A stretch of DNA of 64,000 bases from Haloferula rosea (GTDB taxonomy: Bacteria; Verrucomicrobiota; Verrucomicrobiia; Verrucomicrobiales; Akkermansiaceae), in contig NZ_JAENII010000001.1 in NCBI RefSeq assembly GCF_016595525.1, positions 310,001-374,000 of the forward strand, in the 5' to 3' direction. Positions 16,670-25,086 of this stretch are shown here, in pieces (the first letter of the stretch is position 1; each line of letters begins with the position of its first letter). A model generated the notes under the pieces. That model did not search any database. It was not told the DNA's origin and saw nothing but the letters and a program-made list of their open reading frames with translations. Made by a program: the position numbers and the translations under genes.

Positions 16670-19600
16670 TCATGTTTCCTGGGGGGACAGCCAGCGGAAG
16701 CTGAGGACTTCGAAGCGTCGGCCCAATCGAGCATTGATGTCGCTTGAGTCGAGATCCCGAGGGTGGGTGCTCGGGGCGATGGAGGAGTCCAGGTAGGCAG
16801 GTGTGCGCTGGAGGGTGGCCTCACACCAGGCGCGAGCCACATTCGTTCCTGAACCGGCTTCTCCATAAGCGCGAATGACAAAGGTGTCGGACCGCACGGT
16901 GATCAGGGGAGCAAGCGGAGTCAGCAAGTCGGCTTGATTGATTACTGCCGGAGCACCATCTCCACTGGTGCCGATACTCGCTTCCGGGAAGGCGGCACCT
17001 GGATCCGCAGCCACTGGCGTGGCACCTGCGAGCGCATCGGAATTGATGCTGGTGCGGTCAATGGCGGATTGAATGGCCCCACTGACTCCGAGTTCTCCAT
17101 TTTCCAAGCGACGGTTGACGAATTCCGAGGTCGATTGGAATGGTCCGCGGAGTCGGATCTGGCGAACCAGTTCTTCAGCAAGCTCTGAGATCTGGTAGTC
17201 GGAAAGACGCCGATGACCTTGCCATACCAGTCGCTCTTTCTGTTCAGGGTCGCTGGCGCTGTCGAGTTGATCTTCAAGCGGGGGAACGTGTCGGCTTACC
17301 AATGTGCCTGTTCCACCTGTCTTGGCGAGAAGGCCTGTGGCGGTCGCGATGCGACGAACGTCGCCCGGCTGAAGGCTTGCAAGAACGGCTTCCCATGCAG
17401 CGACGGAGGTCGAGTTCACATTGAATGCTCCGTGGATCCCCAAGTGTGCGGCGATCTCCTTGTAGCCGACTTCAGGATTTGTGATCGCGGATGCTTCGGG
17501 GGTCTTCACTCCTCGCACCTTGAAGCGCTTCATCCTTGGGTTTGGCAGGCTGGATGATCCTTGGAGAAAGTCGGTGGTGACCTGAAGGAGTGATCGTTCC
17601 GTGCCGAAGGTTTGCTGCGTCTGGCTGGACAAGCTGGAGAAGAAGTATTGGTCGAACAATCGGTGATTGGCGAGGAACGAGTGGTCGAGAAAGGTGCGGC
17701 TTCCCATCGGAGAACGCACGGCTGTGGCCGAGATCAGTGGATGGGCCAGTGAGTTGCCGACGGCCTGGGACTGCAGGGGGATCTGTCCTCCCGTGTTGAT
17801 GGGTGCGTGGCGCAGTTGTGCCATTGAAGTCAATGGAGCAAGCGGGATGCTTGAGAATGGAGCATTGGTCTGCCCGGTCTGTGCGTAGATTCCGGATGCG
17901 CCGAATCCACGGTTGCTGGGATCGATCTCAATGGTTGGAGAGCTGGTCCAATCGGTCATCGCTTCCCAGCTGAACTCGTACTGGTGGTATCTCTCAGCCT
18001 CATCCTGATCGATCCCTGCGGAGGCGTAGAGGTTGGTCGGGCTGTTGTGCAGCCAACTCCTGGAGGGTTCTCTGGAGTCCAGTGCTGTTTTCAGGTGCAT
18101 GGATGCCAGCAGGAACGGCTCCTTGTGACGGCAGTTCGGAGGAGGTGGTGACTTGCTGCTGTCCCCTTGAATGTTGGTCATTCCCCCGGGAACGGTTATC
18201 CACGGAAGATCGCGCGGGGAGTAGGAAGGTAGGAGTTGATTCTCATCGGAACCATAATCGAGTTCGATCGCGCCAACGAGAGGTGGCTCGCTACCCTGGG
18301 TCTGGCCGTCACTTTCGACGTAGTATTTCAGGTAAGAGGTGATCTCCTCGCCATTGGTTTCCCTCAGCTTGTCGATGTTCGCATTGGCGGGTGAGACGGA
18401 TAGCCCGATGGTATCCCCCGCCTTTACTGGAACCACACGGGTGGTGACGCCATTGATCCTTCCCGAGTCCCTGCCAGCGGAGTCGACGCAAAGATTGAGG
18501 CTGGAAACGCCGCCGACGTGCGGGTCGCTGGATTCACCGGCTGGAGCGTTCCAGCCCGGACGCAGGTCGACCCCTTCGAGCATGTAGCGCTGGAGGTAGT
18601 GGGGCATGTGGTTGTGGGCAGTGAACACGAGGTGTTCTCCCGGTTTCATGACGATCTTGTCCGTCGCAGTGCCGCTGGTGTCCAGGCCGGGGAGGATGTT
18701 CAGGCGATAGTATTTTTCGGCCCGTGAGTTGAAGTCACCAGGAAGGTAGGAATTGGCGAACAGGGTGGGATTCGGCGAGACGCTTTGCCCGTTGCGATAG
18801 ATCTGGAACGCAAGAGGTACCCGGTGCAGGTCGACACGGGCACGCTCGAAAGACAGGGAGACATCGTAGGGATTCCACAGGGTGATGACGGGGTCGGTGA
18901 TCAGCCATGCCACCCAATCTTCGCCATCTTTCTGGGCATCTTCAGTGCCCCCCCGCGCCTGTCTCGGAGAGGCACCGAAGCCGATGCTGAAAACGAACTG
19001 GGCCTTGGCAATTACTGGAGCGATCTGCTGCTCGTTGAAGTGGGGATGGAAGATGGTTCGGACCGCAGGCAGCCCGGCCTGTGGACGTTCATTGACCCGG
19101 GTTCCTATTGTTGGCTCGGAGTTCACATTGCGCACCTCGCGATGAAGGCGGGCATGGGAGTGGAGCAGATCCCAGCTTGGATCGGGGGTGGGTATGACAT
19201 GGGCTCCAGAGAATCGGGATGCCGGGTTGACGAGGGGGCGGTTTCCATCGGCATAGAGAAACTTCCTTTCAAACTCGCTGGGCAACGAGTCGTGCTCGAA
19301 GGCGAGGCTGAGGTCTCTGGCTAGACCGCCGTTGGCGACATCAATCGGGATGGCGGTCGAGTAAGCTGTGAGGTGGTGGAAATTCCGGATGTCAGGTTCC
19401 GCTCCGACCAAGGGGATTTGTCCGATGGAGATCAGCTTGAGCCGATCATCGCCAGCACTTTTCAGACTGCTCCAGTTGAGTCCCTCCGCGGTCACCGATC
19501 CAAATCCCGGGCTGGCAGGAGCCGTTTGCAGGGCAAGCTCATCACCCAGGGTCGAAGCCTCGACATCGGGTAGGGTCATGCAGGCTTTCTGGCCTTGATC

Positions 19601-20185
19601 GAGCACGACCCAAGCACCTTGACCCTCATCATCGGATCCGATGGGGAAGGGCTCGGCAAGGACTTGATTTGACCCGAACTCATCACCGGGCACCATCGTG
19701 ATGGCGTCTGAGGAGGGCAAGTTGAGGGCGAAGTCCGGGTCTTCGACGGCGTCATTGTCTGGGCTGGAGACCAGCCAGCCGAGGAAGTCCGACTCCTTAC
19801 GGGTGGCGTAGTCAGGCGTTTGTTGCATGTCCCACTTCCAACTCTTCCACACACCGGTGAGATGGGGACGGGCGGAGGAAGCAACTGAGGCATCAGGGTC
19901 GGCGAGAATTCCCGAACTGGCTGTAATCCTCTGGTCGGCGCCGGCAAGCTCCTGCAACCGGCCGATCGCGAGATTGAGCGAGAGGCGGGCGTTGCTACGA
20001 GCCAAGGCCGCAAGCTCTCCATTGCTGCTTGCCCGGAGCGAGACTGTCGAAAGCGAGAGCATCCCAACGGCCAGAATGGACAGGAGCACCATCAGGATGA
20101 TGGTGATCACGAGGGCGAAGCCTGATCGGACAGTGCGTTTGGTGCGCGGGGTCTTGTGGGGACGGAAGGGAATCAAGAGTAGCAT
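16670..20185 (-). CDS. Giant prepilin-like exported protein (verrucomicrobial type)
   Basis: A 1171-residue protein with a type IV pilin-like N-terminus: basic residues, then SGFALVITIILMVLLSILAV at about 21-40. The glutamate usually found five residues after the cleavage site is absent, as in PilX/GspK-type minor pseudopilins. The region after it (LARSNARLSLNLAIGRLQEL, then GADQRITASSGI) resembles the large prepilin-like proteins of Verrucomicrobia, possibly the family called Verru_Chthon cassette protein A; other cassette members are not seen here. The rest is a large domain without a fold I can name. It is the first gene of a run with the sigma factor and kinase. A GTCCC/GGGAC dyad lies 24 bases before ATG 20185. 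Confidence 0.72.
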   Translation of the reverse strand: MLLLIPFRPHKTPRTKRTVRSGFALVITIILMVLLSILAVGMLSLSTVSLRASSNGELAALARSNARLSLNLAIGRLQELAGADQRITASSGILADPDASVASSARPHLTGVWKSWKWDMQQTPDYATRKESDFLGWLVSSPDNDAVEDPDFALNLPSSDAITMVPGDEFGSNQVLAEPFPIGSDDEGQGAWVVLDQGQKACMTLPDVEASTLGDELALQTAPASPGFGSVTAEGLNWSSLKSAGDDRLKLISIGQIPLVGAEPDIRNFHHLTAYSTAIPIDVANGGLARDLSLAFEHDSLPSEFERKFLYADGNRPLVNPASRFSGAHVIPTPDPSWDLLHSHARLHREVRNVNSEPTIGTRVNERPQAGLPAVRTIFHPHFNEQQIAPVIAKAQFVFSIGFGASPRQARGGTEDAQKDGEDWVAWLITDPVITLWNPYDVSLSFERARVDLHRVPLAFQIYRNGQSVSPNPTLFANSYLPGDFNSRAEKYYRLNILPGLDTSGTATDKIVMKPGEHLVFTAHNHMPHYLQRYMLEGVDLRPGWNAPAGESSDPHVGGVSSLNLCVDSAGRDSGRINGVTTRVVPVKAGDTIGLSVSPANANIDKLRETNGEEITSYLKYYVESDGQTQGSEPPLVGAIELDYGSDENQLLPSYSPRDLPWITVPGGMTNIQGDSSKSPPPPNCRHKEPFLLASMHLKTALDSREPSRSWLHNSPTNLYASAGIDQDEAERYHQYEFSWEAMTDWTSSPTIEIDPSNRGFGASGIYAQTGQTNAPFSSIPLAPLTSMAQLRHAPINTGGQIPLQSQAVGNSLAHPLISATAVRSPMGSRTFLDHSFLANHRLFDQYFFSSLSSQTQQTFGTERSLLQVTTDFLQGSSSLPNPRMKRFKVRGVKTPEASAITNPEVGYKEIAAHLGIHGAFNVNSTSVAAWEAVLASLQPGDVRRIATATGLLAKTGGTGTLVSRHVPPLEDQLDSASDPEQKERLVWQGHRRLSDYQISELAEELVRQIRLRGPFQSTSEFVNRRLENGELGVSGAIQSAIDRTSINSDALAGATPVAADPGAAFPEASIGTSGDGAPAVINQADLLTPLAPLITVRSDTFVIRAYGEAGSGTNVARAWCEATLQRTPAYLDSSIAPSTHPRDLDSSDINARLGRRFEVLSFRWLSPQET

Positions 20186-20208
20186 TCGTTACCCTGATGT
20201 CTTCGATC

Positions 20209-20228
20209 GTCCCGGGCGTCTTGGGACA
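20209..20228 (-). promoter_or_regulatory. GTCCC-N9-GGGAC dyad upstream of the prepilin/sigma/kinase run
   Basis: On the minus strand: TGTCCC, AAGACGCCC, GGGAC, then GATCGAAG. It matches the dyad at 13824-13844 in both arms, in spacing (9 bases) and in part of the spacer and downstream flank. It is 24 bases before the start codon, so if it is a promoter the leader is very short. Shared use by the sigma factor's own operon and the PEP-CTERM operon would fit autoregulation, but this is inference. Confidence 0.5.
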
Positions 20229-20323
20229 GATGAGTGGGGAAAAGTTCTGAATTTGTGCCTCTGTCATCTTCCGGAGTATGCTGCGGGACGGCTCGGGAGA
20301 ACCTTGTTGTCGTCCGAGAAGAC

Positions 20324-21811
20324 CTATTTGAGTCGTGGAGCGGTGTGCCCACGCTTCTGGTCTTCTGAGAGGGCCTTTTGCATGGCGGCGACCCGTTCGG
20401 GGTGTTTGGTGGCGAGGTTGTTCTTTTGCCCGATGTCCTCGGCGAGGTTGTAGAGTTCGACCGCAGAGCCGTCGTCCTTGGGCTGGTTGTGTTTCTCATT
20501 CCACTCCTTCGGTGCCTGGCGGAGGTAGCCGGTTTTGGCGTCGATGAGGAGCCAATCACCGTCGCGGTAGGCGTAGTGGTCTTTCTTGGTGTTGTGCACC
20601 ATGGAGTCCCGTGGGCCTGTCTCGGAGTTGCCTCTCAAGTAGGGCAGGAAGTCGTGGGAGTCATGGGCGGAGTCATCCGGCAATTCGAAGCCGACGGCGG
20701 CGGCAAGGGTGGCCATGAAATCAACTTGTGAGATCAATTCGGGCGAGACGGAGCCGGGTTTCGTCAGTCCGGGCCAACGGATGAGGAAGGGGACATGGTG
20801 CCCGCCTTCGTAGATGTCGCGCTTCAGGCCGCGGAGTGGAGCCGGGGACCAGTGGTCGTATTTCTGATCGCGGGCGAAGGCGTAGTATTCGGGTCCGTTG
20901 TCGGCGGTGAAGATGACGATGGTGTTGTCGGCATGTCCTGACTCTTCAAGGGCCTTGAGAATACGGCCGCAGGAGTCGTCGGTCTGGTGAACGAAGTCGC
21001 CGTAGGGGCCGGCCTTGGAGGTGCCGTCGAATTCATCGTTCGGGATGATGGGTGCGTGGGGTGACGGGAAGGGGACGAAGAGGAAGAAGGGTTGGGTGTT
21101 GCCCTTCCTGCCCTCGACGTAGCGGACCGCTTTTTTGGTGAGAGTGGGCAGGACCTGGTAGAAATCCCAATCGTCCATGGCCGGACCGGGTCGGCACTCC
21201 CAGTTTCCTTCCTTGGTCTCCGCGGCGGGTTTCCGGAGGGTGGTATTGGGCGCGGTGACAAGCTTGTCGTCCTCGATCCATGCGTAGGGCGGGAAGTTGA
21301 TGACGGTGTCACCGAAGTAGTGATCGAAGCCGTGGTCGAGAGGGCCGCCGGGAACGGGCTTGGACCAGTCGAAGTGTTGATGGTCGATCGACTTCTTCGG
21401 GGTGCCAGGTTTGCGAATGGCGTCCCAGTCCCAGCCCAGATGCCATTTGCCGATGCAGGCGGTGGCGTAGCCCTTTTCCTGCAGCATCTGTGGAAGGGTC
21501 AGTTGGTCTTTCTTGAAGACCGACTTGCCCAACGCGTTGACGATGCCATGGAAGTCGCGCCAGTGGTGGCGCCCGGTCAGCAGTGCGTAGCGTGAGGGAG
21601 TGCAGATGCCTGAAGAGGAGTGGCCGTCGGTGAATCGCATGCCTGAGGCCGCCAACTTGTCGAGGTGGGGAGTGGGGATCTTGCTGTCCGGATTGTAGCA
21701 GCCCAGGTCGCCGTATCCGAGGTCATCGGCATAGAGGATGACAATGTTTGGTTGGGCGGCTTGAGTTGGGACCCAGAAGGCGAGCGCTACGAGAGCAGCT
21801 GGAAGTTTCAT
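20324..21811 (-). CDS. Secreted sulfatase
   Basis: A 495-residue formylglycine-dependent sulfatase. A signal peptide (about 1-19, ending TQAA) is followed by [15 protein letters not shown] with the first calcium-binding aspartates, then the CTPSR motif with Cys70, the residue normally converted to formylglycine. Other signatures are [11 protein letters not shown] (about 120) and the [11 protein letters not shown] segment. Length and architecture match arylsulfatase A-like enzymes acting on carbohydrate sulfates. It begins 57 bases downstream of the next sulfatase gene on the same strand, so the pair may be co-transcribed. The substrate is not known from sequence. Confidence 0.92.
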   Translation of the reverse strand: MKLPAALVALAFWVPTQAAQPNIVILYADDLGYGDLGCYNPDSKIPTPHLDKLAASGMRFTDGHSSSGICTPSRYALLTGRHHWRDFHGIVNALGKSVFKKDQLTLPQMLQEKGYATACIGKWHLGWDWDAIRKPGTPKKSIDHQHFDWSKPVPGGPLDHGFDHYFGDTVINFPPYAWIEDDKLVTAPNTTLRKPAAETKEGNWECRPGPAMDDWDFYQVLPTLTKKAVRYVEGRKGNTQPFFLFVPFPSPHAPIIPNDEFDGTSKAGPYGDFVHQTDDSCGRILKALEESGHADNTIVIFTADNGPEYYAFARDQKYDHWSPAPLRGLKRDIYEGGHHVPFLIRWPGLTKPGSVSPELISQVDFMATLAAAVGFELPDDSAHDSHDFLPYLRGNSETGPRDSMVHNTKKDHYAYRDGDWLLIDAKTGYLRQAPKEWNEKHNQPKDDGSAVELYNLAEDIGQKNNLATKHPERVAAMQKALSEDQKRGHTAPRLK

Positions 21812-21867
21812 GATGTCCTTTTACCCCATGAACCATCTTCACCTATCACCCGGTGAGGGACTCGTGA

Positions 21868-24800
21868 TCACGGGGTGAGGACCACTCGGTAGAATCTGCG
21901 ACCGGGCAGGGAGATGCCCGGATCTGCAAGGTCCGCGGCTGTGGTGCTCGCACCTCCGGAGGGCACGTCCGTGGCGAGGGGACTCCAGCTACCGAGGCCA
22001 TCGGAAACCTCGATGTCATAGGAAAAACCGGCTTCGCTGTTCCAGGTCAAGGTCACGGTCTTGGCCGACAGGTCGACGGAGGAGGCGGTGATGTGGAAGG
22101 TCTGCCCGAATGGGACGACGACGTCCGCAACGTCCGGACCGGGGTAATCGACTTCGGCACCCGTGGATCGAAGGGTGAGCTTGTGGGCTTCCCAATCCGG
22201 ATCCGGCTGGGTGAGCCAATCATCCATTTGAGAGGCCATCTGGTCGGCGATGTCGCCGTAAAGCAGATGATTCGAGTAGCTGCCGTCGATGAGGTCAGTG
22301 GTTTCCGAAATGTCCGAGCTGAACTTGAACAACTGCCATGGATCACCAAGTGGATCGAGTCCTTCCTGCTGGTCTTCTGTGGATGACGGGTTGCCGGTGT
22401 AGGTGAGGTCGTAGTTGTAGATCAGTTTGTAGTCCTCTCCATCGATCCTTGCGATGGCGACGTCCACGGGGCGTGCCCGCTGATCGAGGTAGCCCGGGAA
22501 GTGATAGAAGATCGGGCTTCGCTTGCGCGGTGTACCGACCGGGTCGGTCATGTGGGCTGCGAAGGATTCCCCGTCGAAGGTGATGCCCGCCGGCATGGAT
22601 ACGCCGGCGTGTTCAAGTAGGGTGGGGTAGATGTCGACCGCGTGGACGAGGGTATCCGTCTGACTGGCGGCTGGCACTGTGCCCGGCTGACGAAGGATCA
22701 TCGGCACGCGAAGCCCGCCATTCCAGAACGATCCCTTGCGGTGGCGGAGCGGGTCGTTGTCGGTCGGTCCGATGTGACCTCCATTGTCGGAGATGAAGAC
22801 GATCAGGGTATTGTCAGCGATGGAATCGGATGGATCGCCGTCACCATTGGGGTCGTCGAGGCGGTCGAGGATCCGCCCGATGTTCTGATCCATGCCCTCG
22901 ACGAGGCCCGCGTAGTCGACGTTGTCATGGGTGGCGCTGGGTGTGATGCCGGTGGCATATTTCGTGGTGAGATCCGGGCGGTCCTGGATGGGGGTGTGGA
23001 CGGCGTAAAAGTGGACCTGCATGTAGAGCGGCCGGTCAGCAAGGTTACCGGTGGTGTGATCACGAATGAAGGCGGTGGCGGCATCTCCCATGGCATCGGT
23101 GAGGTGCTTGTTGTCGTTACCGAGTACGTCGGGATCGTTGGGCTTCTCCTGGGGGAAAATCAGAGGGTAGTTGCTGGCCCGGTCATTGAGCGGATTGCTG
23201 GGCGGAGCCTTGAGAACCGTGTCGATGTAGCTCTGGTCGTAAGGGGCGGCGTAGGAAGCCAGACCGGGGCCGATTGCCGTGTTCCAGACACCACTACTGG
23301 CGAAGAAGTTGCCCGGGTTGCCGTTCTCCTTGCCGCCGAAATTGAAATCAAAGCCCTGGTTCTCGGGCATCGAGGCAAGTCCGGTTTCGTGGTTGGCGAC
23401 GTGGTATTTGCCAAGATGGGCGGTGACGTAGCCCGCCTCCTGAAGTGCCTCGGGTGAAATGACATGGGCGACGGGGATGTCTTCGTTCTGGGATGGACCG
23501 AGATAGGTCGTGCCGCTTCCCCCGCGATTGAGGCTGTCGACATGATAGACGCCATTGCCGGAACGCGAGGGGTACTGTCCGGAAAGCAGGGCAGCCCGTG
23601 TCGGGGCGCAGTTCGGATGCACGAAGGTGTGCGTGAATGAGAGTCCTTCCGTGGCGAGTCGAGCGAGGTTGGGCGTCTGATAGAAGCTGGTTCCGTGGTT
23701 GGTGCCGTTGATGACATTCGGTCCGGTTGGGCCGCATTGGATGTCGGTCCAGCCGAGGTCATCCGCGAGGATGAATACGATGTTGGGCTTGCCTGTGGGT
23801 ACCGGTGGCGATGCTTCCTGCGTGCCGATGACGGCGAACAGGAGGTCGGCATCGGGGTTGTTCAGTGGGCGCCATCCAAGTGCGCTGTTGTTGCGTGCTC
23901 CGGCACCGGTGGGGTAGAGCGGGTCTTCGGAGAAGCGTAGGGGAAAGCTGGTCGATCCGAGGCCTTCGAGTGTGATGATGTAACTTCCCCGCTTGAGTTC
24001 CACGGCGGTGGGCAGGGTAATCTGGAATCGGTCGCCGGCAACGAGTCCGGATGGAAGCGAGGCGATGCCGGAAACGATCGGATCCAGCAGCCACGGGATG
24101 CCATCCATGGCTTGATGCAGTGCGATCTTGAAGTCCCCGGGGGTGGCGACTCCACCGGACTCGAAGACGAAGCTCCCGATGGTTGCGGGTGCGCCGAGTG
24201 AGAAACTCTGACCCTTCTGATTTCCAGCGGCCACGATGGTGATACCCACGTTGGTTGCCGGGTTGGGATTCTCCGTGAGGACGGGAGTCGGTGGGGTGGT
24301 GACAATGGAGGCCTGAAGCGTGGGGGAGACGCTGAACTCGTTGAGCAATACGTCATTTCCACCACCTGAGATGGTCAGTTCGAGCACGGTGTTCGCCTGG
24401 ATGATGCTGATCCCTCCGGTGACGATGGGATCGCTGGACAGGAGAATGTCGTAGGCCGGGCCTTGGTTGCCATCCCCTGTGATGGAAAGTGAACTTCCCG
24501 AGGTGAATGGGTTCACCCCGGAGACGAAGCTGAGCACGGCGGTTTCACCATTGCTGAAATTTCCGAAGCGAAGGGAATCAAGTAGGACGTCCTGACCGAA
24601 GCTGAACTGGATGGATTCTCCCTTGTCGCCTTCCAATCGGGTTTCATTAGCACCGGATTCATTGTCGGTGCTGACGCCGAAGCCCTGGCCATTGGCGCCG
24701 ATCTCCGCGGCGCCGCTGGTTGAGAGGGCGGTCAGGCTGAGCGCGACACCGTCGATGGTGGCGGTGGTGGAAGGGACCGATGCATCGCTCACGTTGACAT

Positions 24801-24927
24801 TGCCCGACGCCCCCTGGCTGTTGTTGCCCGAGGTGCTGCCTGTTTCTGAGAAGTCGAAAACTGCGGCGTGGGATGAAAGCGCGGAGGATACGAGGATCGG
24901 GAGTAGGAGACTGGGTCGTGGCATCAT
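21868..24927 (-). CDS. Large secreted sulfatase with N-terminal beta-sandwich domains
   Basis: A 1019-residue exported sulfatase. From ATG 24927: signal peptide 1-22; a beta-rich domain about 23-203 starting VFDFSETGS; a second beta-rich segment about 210-372; the sulfatase domain from about 379 with GKPNIVFILADDLGWTD and CAPTR (Cys440, predicted formylglycine), later HLGKYH and FISDNGGH. The C-terminal 90 residues resemble the short beta-sandwich tails found in many verrucomicrobial exported proteins. The frame is open to ATG 25011, but the signal peptide places the start at 24927 (or 24924). The N-terminal domains may bind carbohydrate or the cell surface; this is inference. Confidence 0.87.
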   Translation of the reverse strand: MMPRPSLLLPILVSSALSSHAAVFDFSETGSTSGNNSQGASGNVNVSDASVPSTTATIDGVALSLTALSTSGAAEIGANGQGFGVSTDNESGANETRLEGDKGESIQFSFGQDVLLDSLRFGNFSNGETAVLSFVSGVNPFTSGSSLSITGDGNQGPAYDILLSSDPIVTGGISIIQANTVLELTISGGGNDVLLNEFSVSPTLQASIVTTPPTPVLTENPNPATNVGITIVAAGNQKGQSFSLGAPATIGSFVFESGGVATPGDFKIALHQAMDGIPWLLDPIVSGIASLPSGLVAGDRFQITLPTAVELKRGSYIITLEGLGSTSFPLRFSEDPLYPTGAGARNNSALGWRPLNNPDADLLFAVIGTQEASPPVPTGKPNIVFILADDLGWTDIQCGPTGPNVINGTNHGTSFYQTPNLARLATEGLSFTHTFVHPNCAPTRAALLSGQYPSRSGNGVYHVDSLNRGGSGTTYLGPSQNEDIPVAHVISPEALQEAGYVTAHLGKYHVANHETGLASMPENQGFDFNFGGKENGNPGNFFASSGVWNTAIGPGLASYAAPYDQSYIDTVLKAPPSNPLNDRASNYPLIFPQEKPNDPDVLGNDNKHLTDAMGDAATAFIRDHTTGNLADRPLYMQVHFYAVHTPIQDRPDLTTKYATGITPSATHDNVDYAGLVEGMDQNIGRILDRLDDPNGDGDPSDSIADNTLIVFISDNGGHIGPTDNDPLRHRKGSFWNGGLRVPMILRQPGTVPAASQTDTLVHAVDIYPTLLEHAGVSMPAGITFDGESFAAHMTDPVGTPRKRSPIFYHFPGYLDQRARPVDVAIARIDGEDYKLIYNYDLTYTGNPSSTEDQQEGLDPLGDPWQLFKFSSDISETTDLIDGSYSNHLLYGDIADQMASQMDDWLTQPDPDWEAHKLTLRSTGAEVDYPGPDVADVVVPFGQTFHITASSVDLSAKTVTLTWNSEAGFSYDIEVSDGLGSWSPLATDVPSGGASTTAADLADPGISLPGRRFYRVVLTP

Positions 24928-25086
24928 GGGGAGGGGAGGGACGCTGGGGAATCGGCGGTTGGCGCTCAGGCACGGAATCAGGTCATCATCTGGGAGGGTC
25001 CATTCAAGCAAAGAAATCGCAGAAAAAGGCAGAGAAATACTGAAAAATACCGAAATAAAGACGATTGGGGCGGCGTTTTGGGAGCA
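24928..25086. promoter_or_regulatory. Divergent intergenic region with phased A-tracts
   Basis: This space separates the minus-strand sulfatase from the plus-strand three-gene run. Between 25010 and 25060 it holds A-tracts centred at about 25025, 25036, 25045 and 25054, roughly one helical turn apart, a pattern associated with bent DNA or UP elements. A GGGAG ribosome-binding sequence precedes ATG 25087. No clear -35/-10 pair was identified. Confidence 0.4.
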
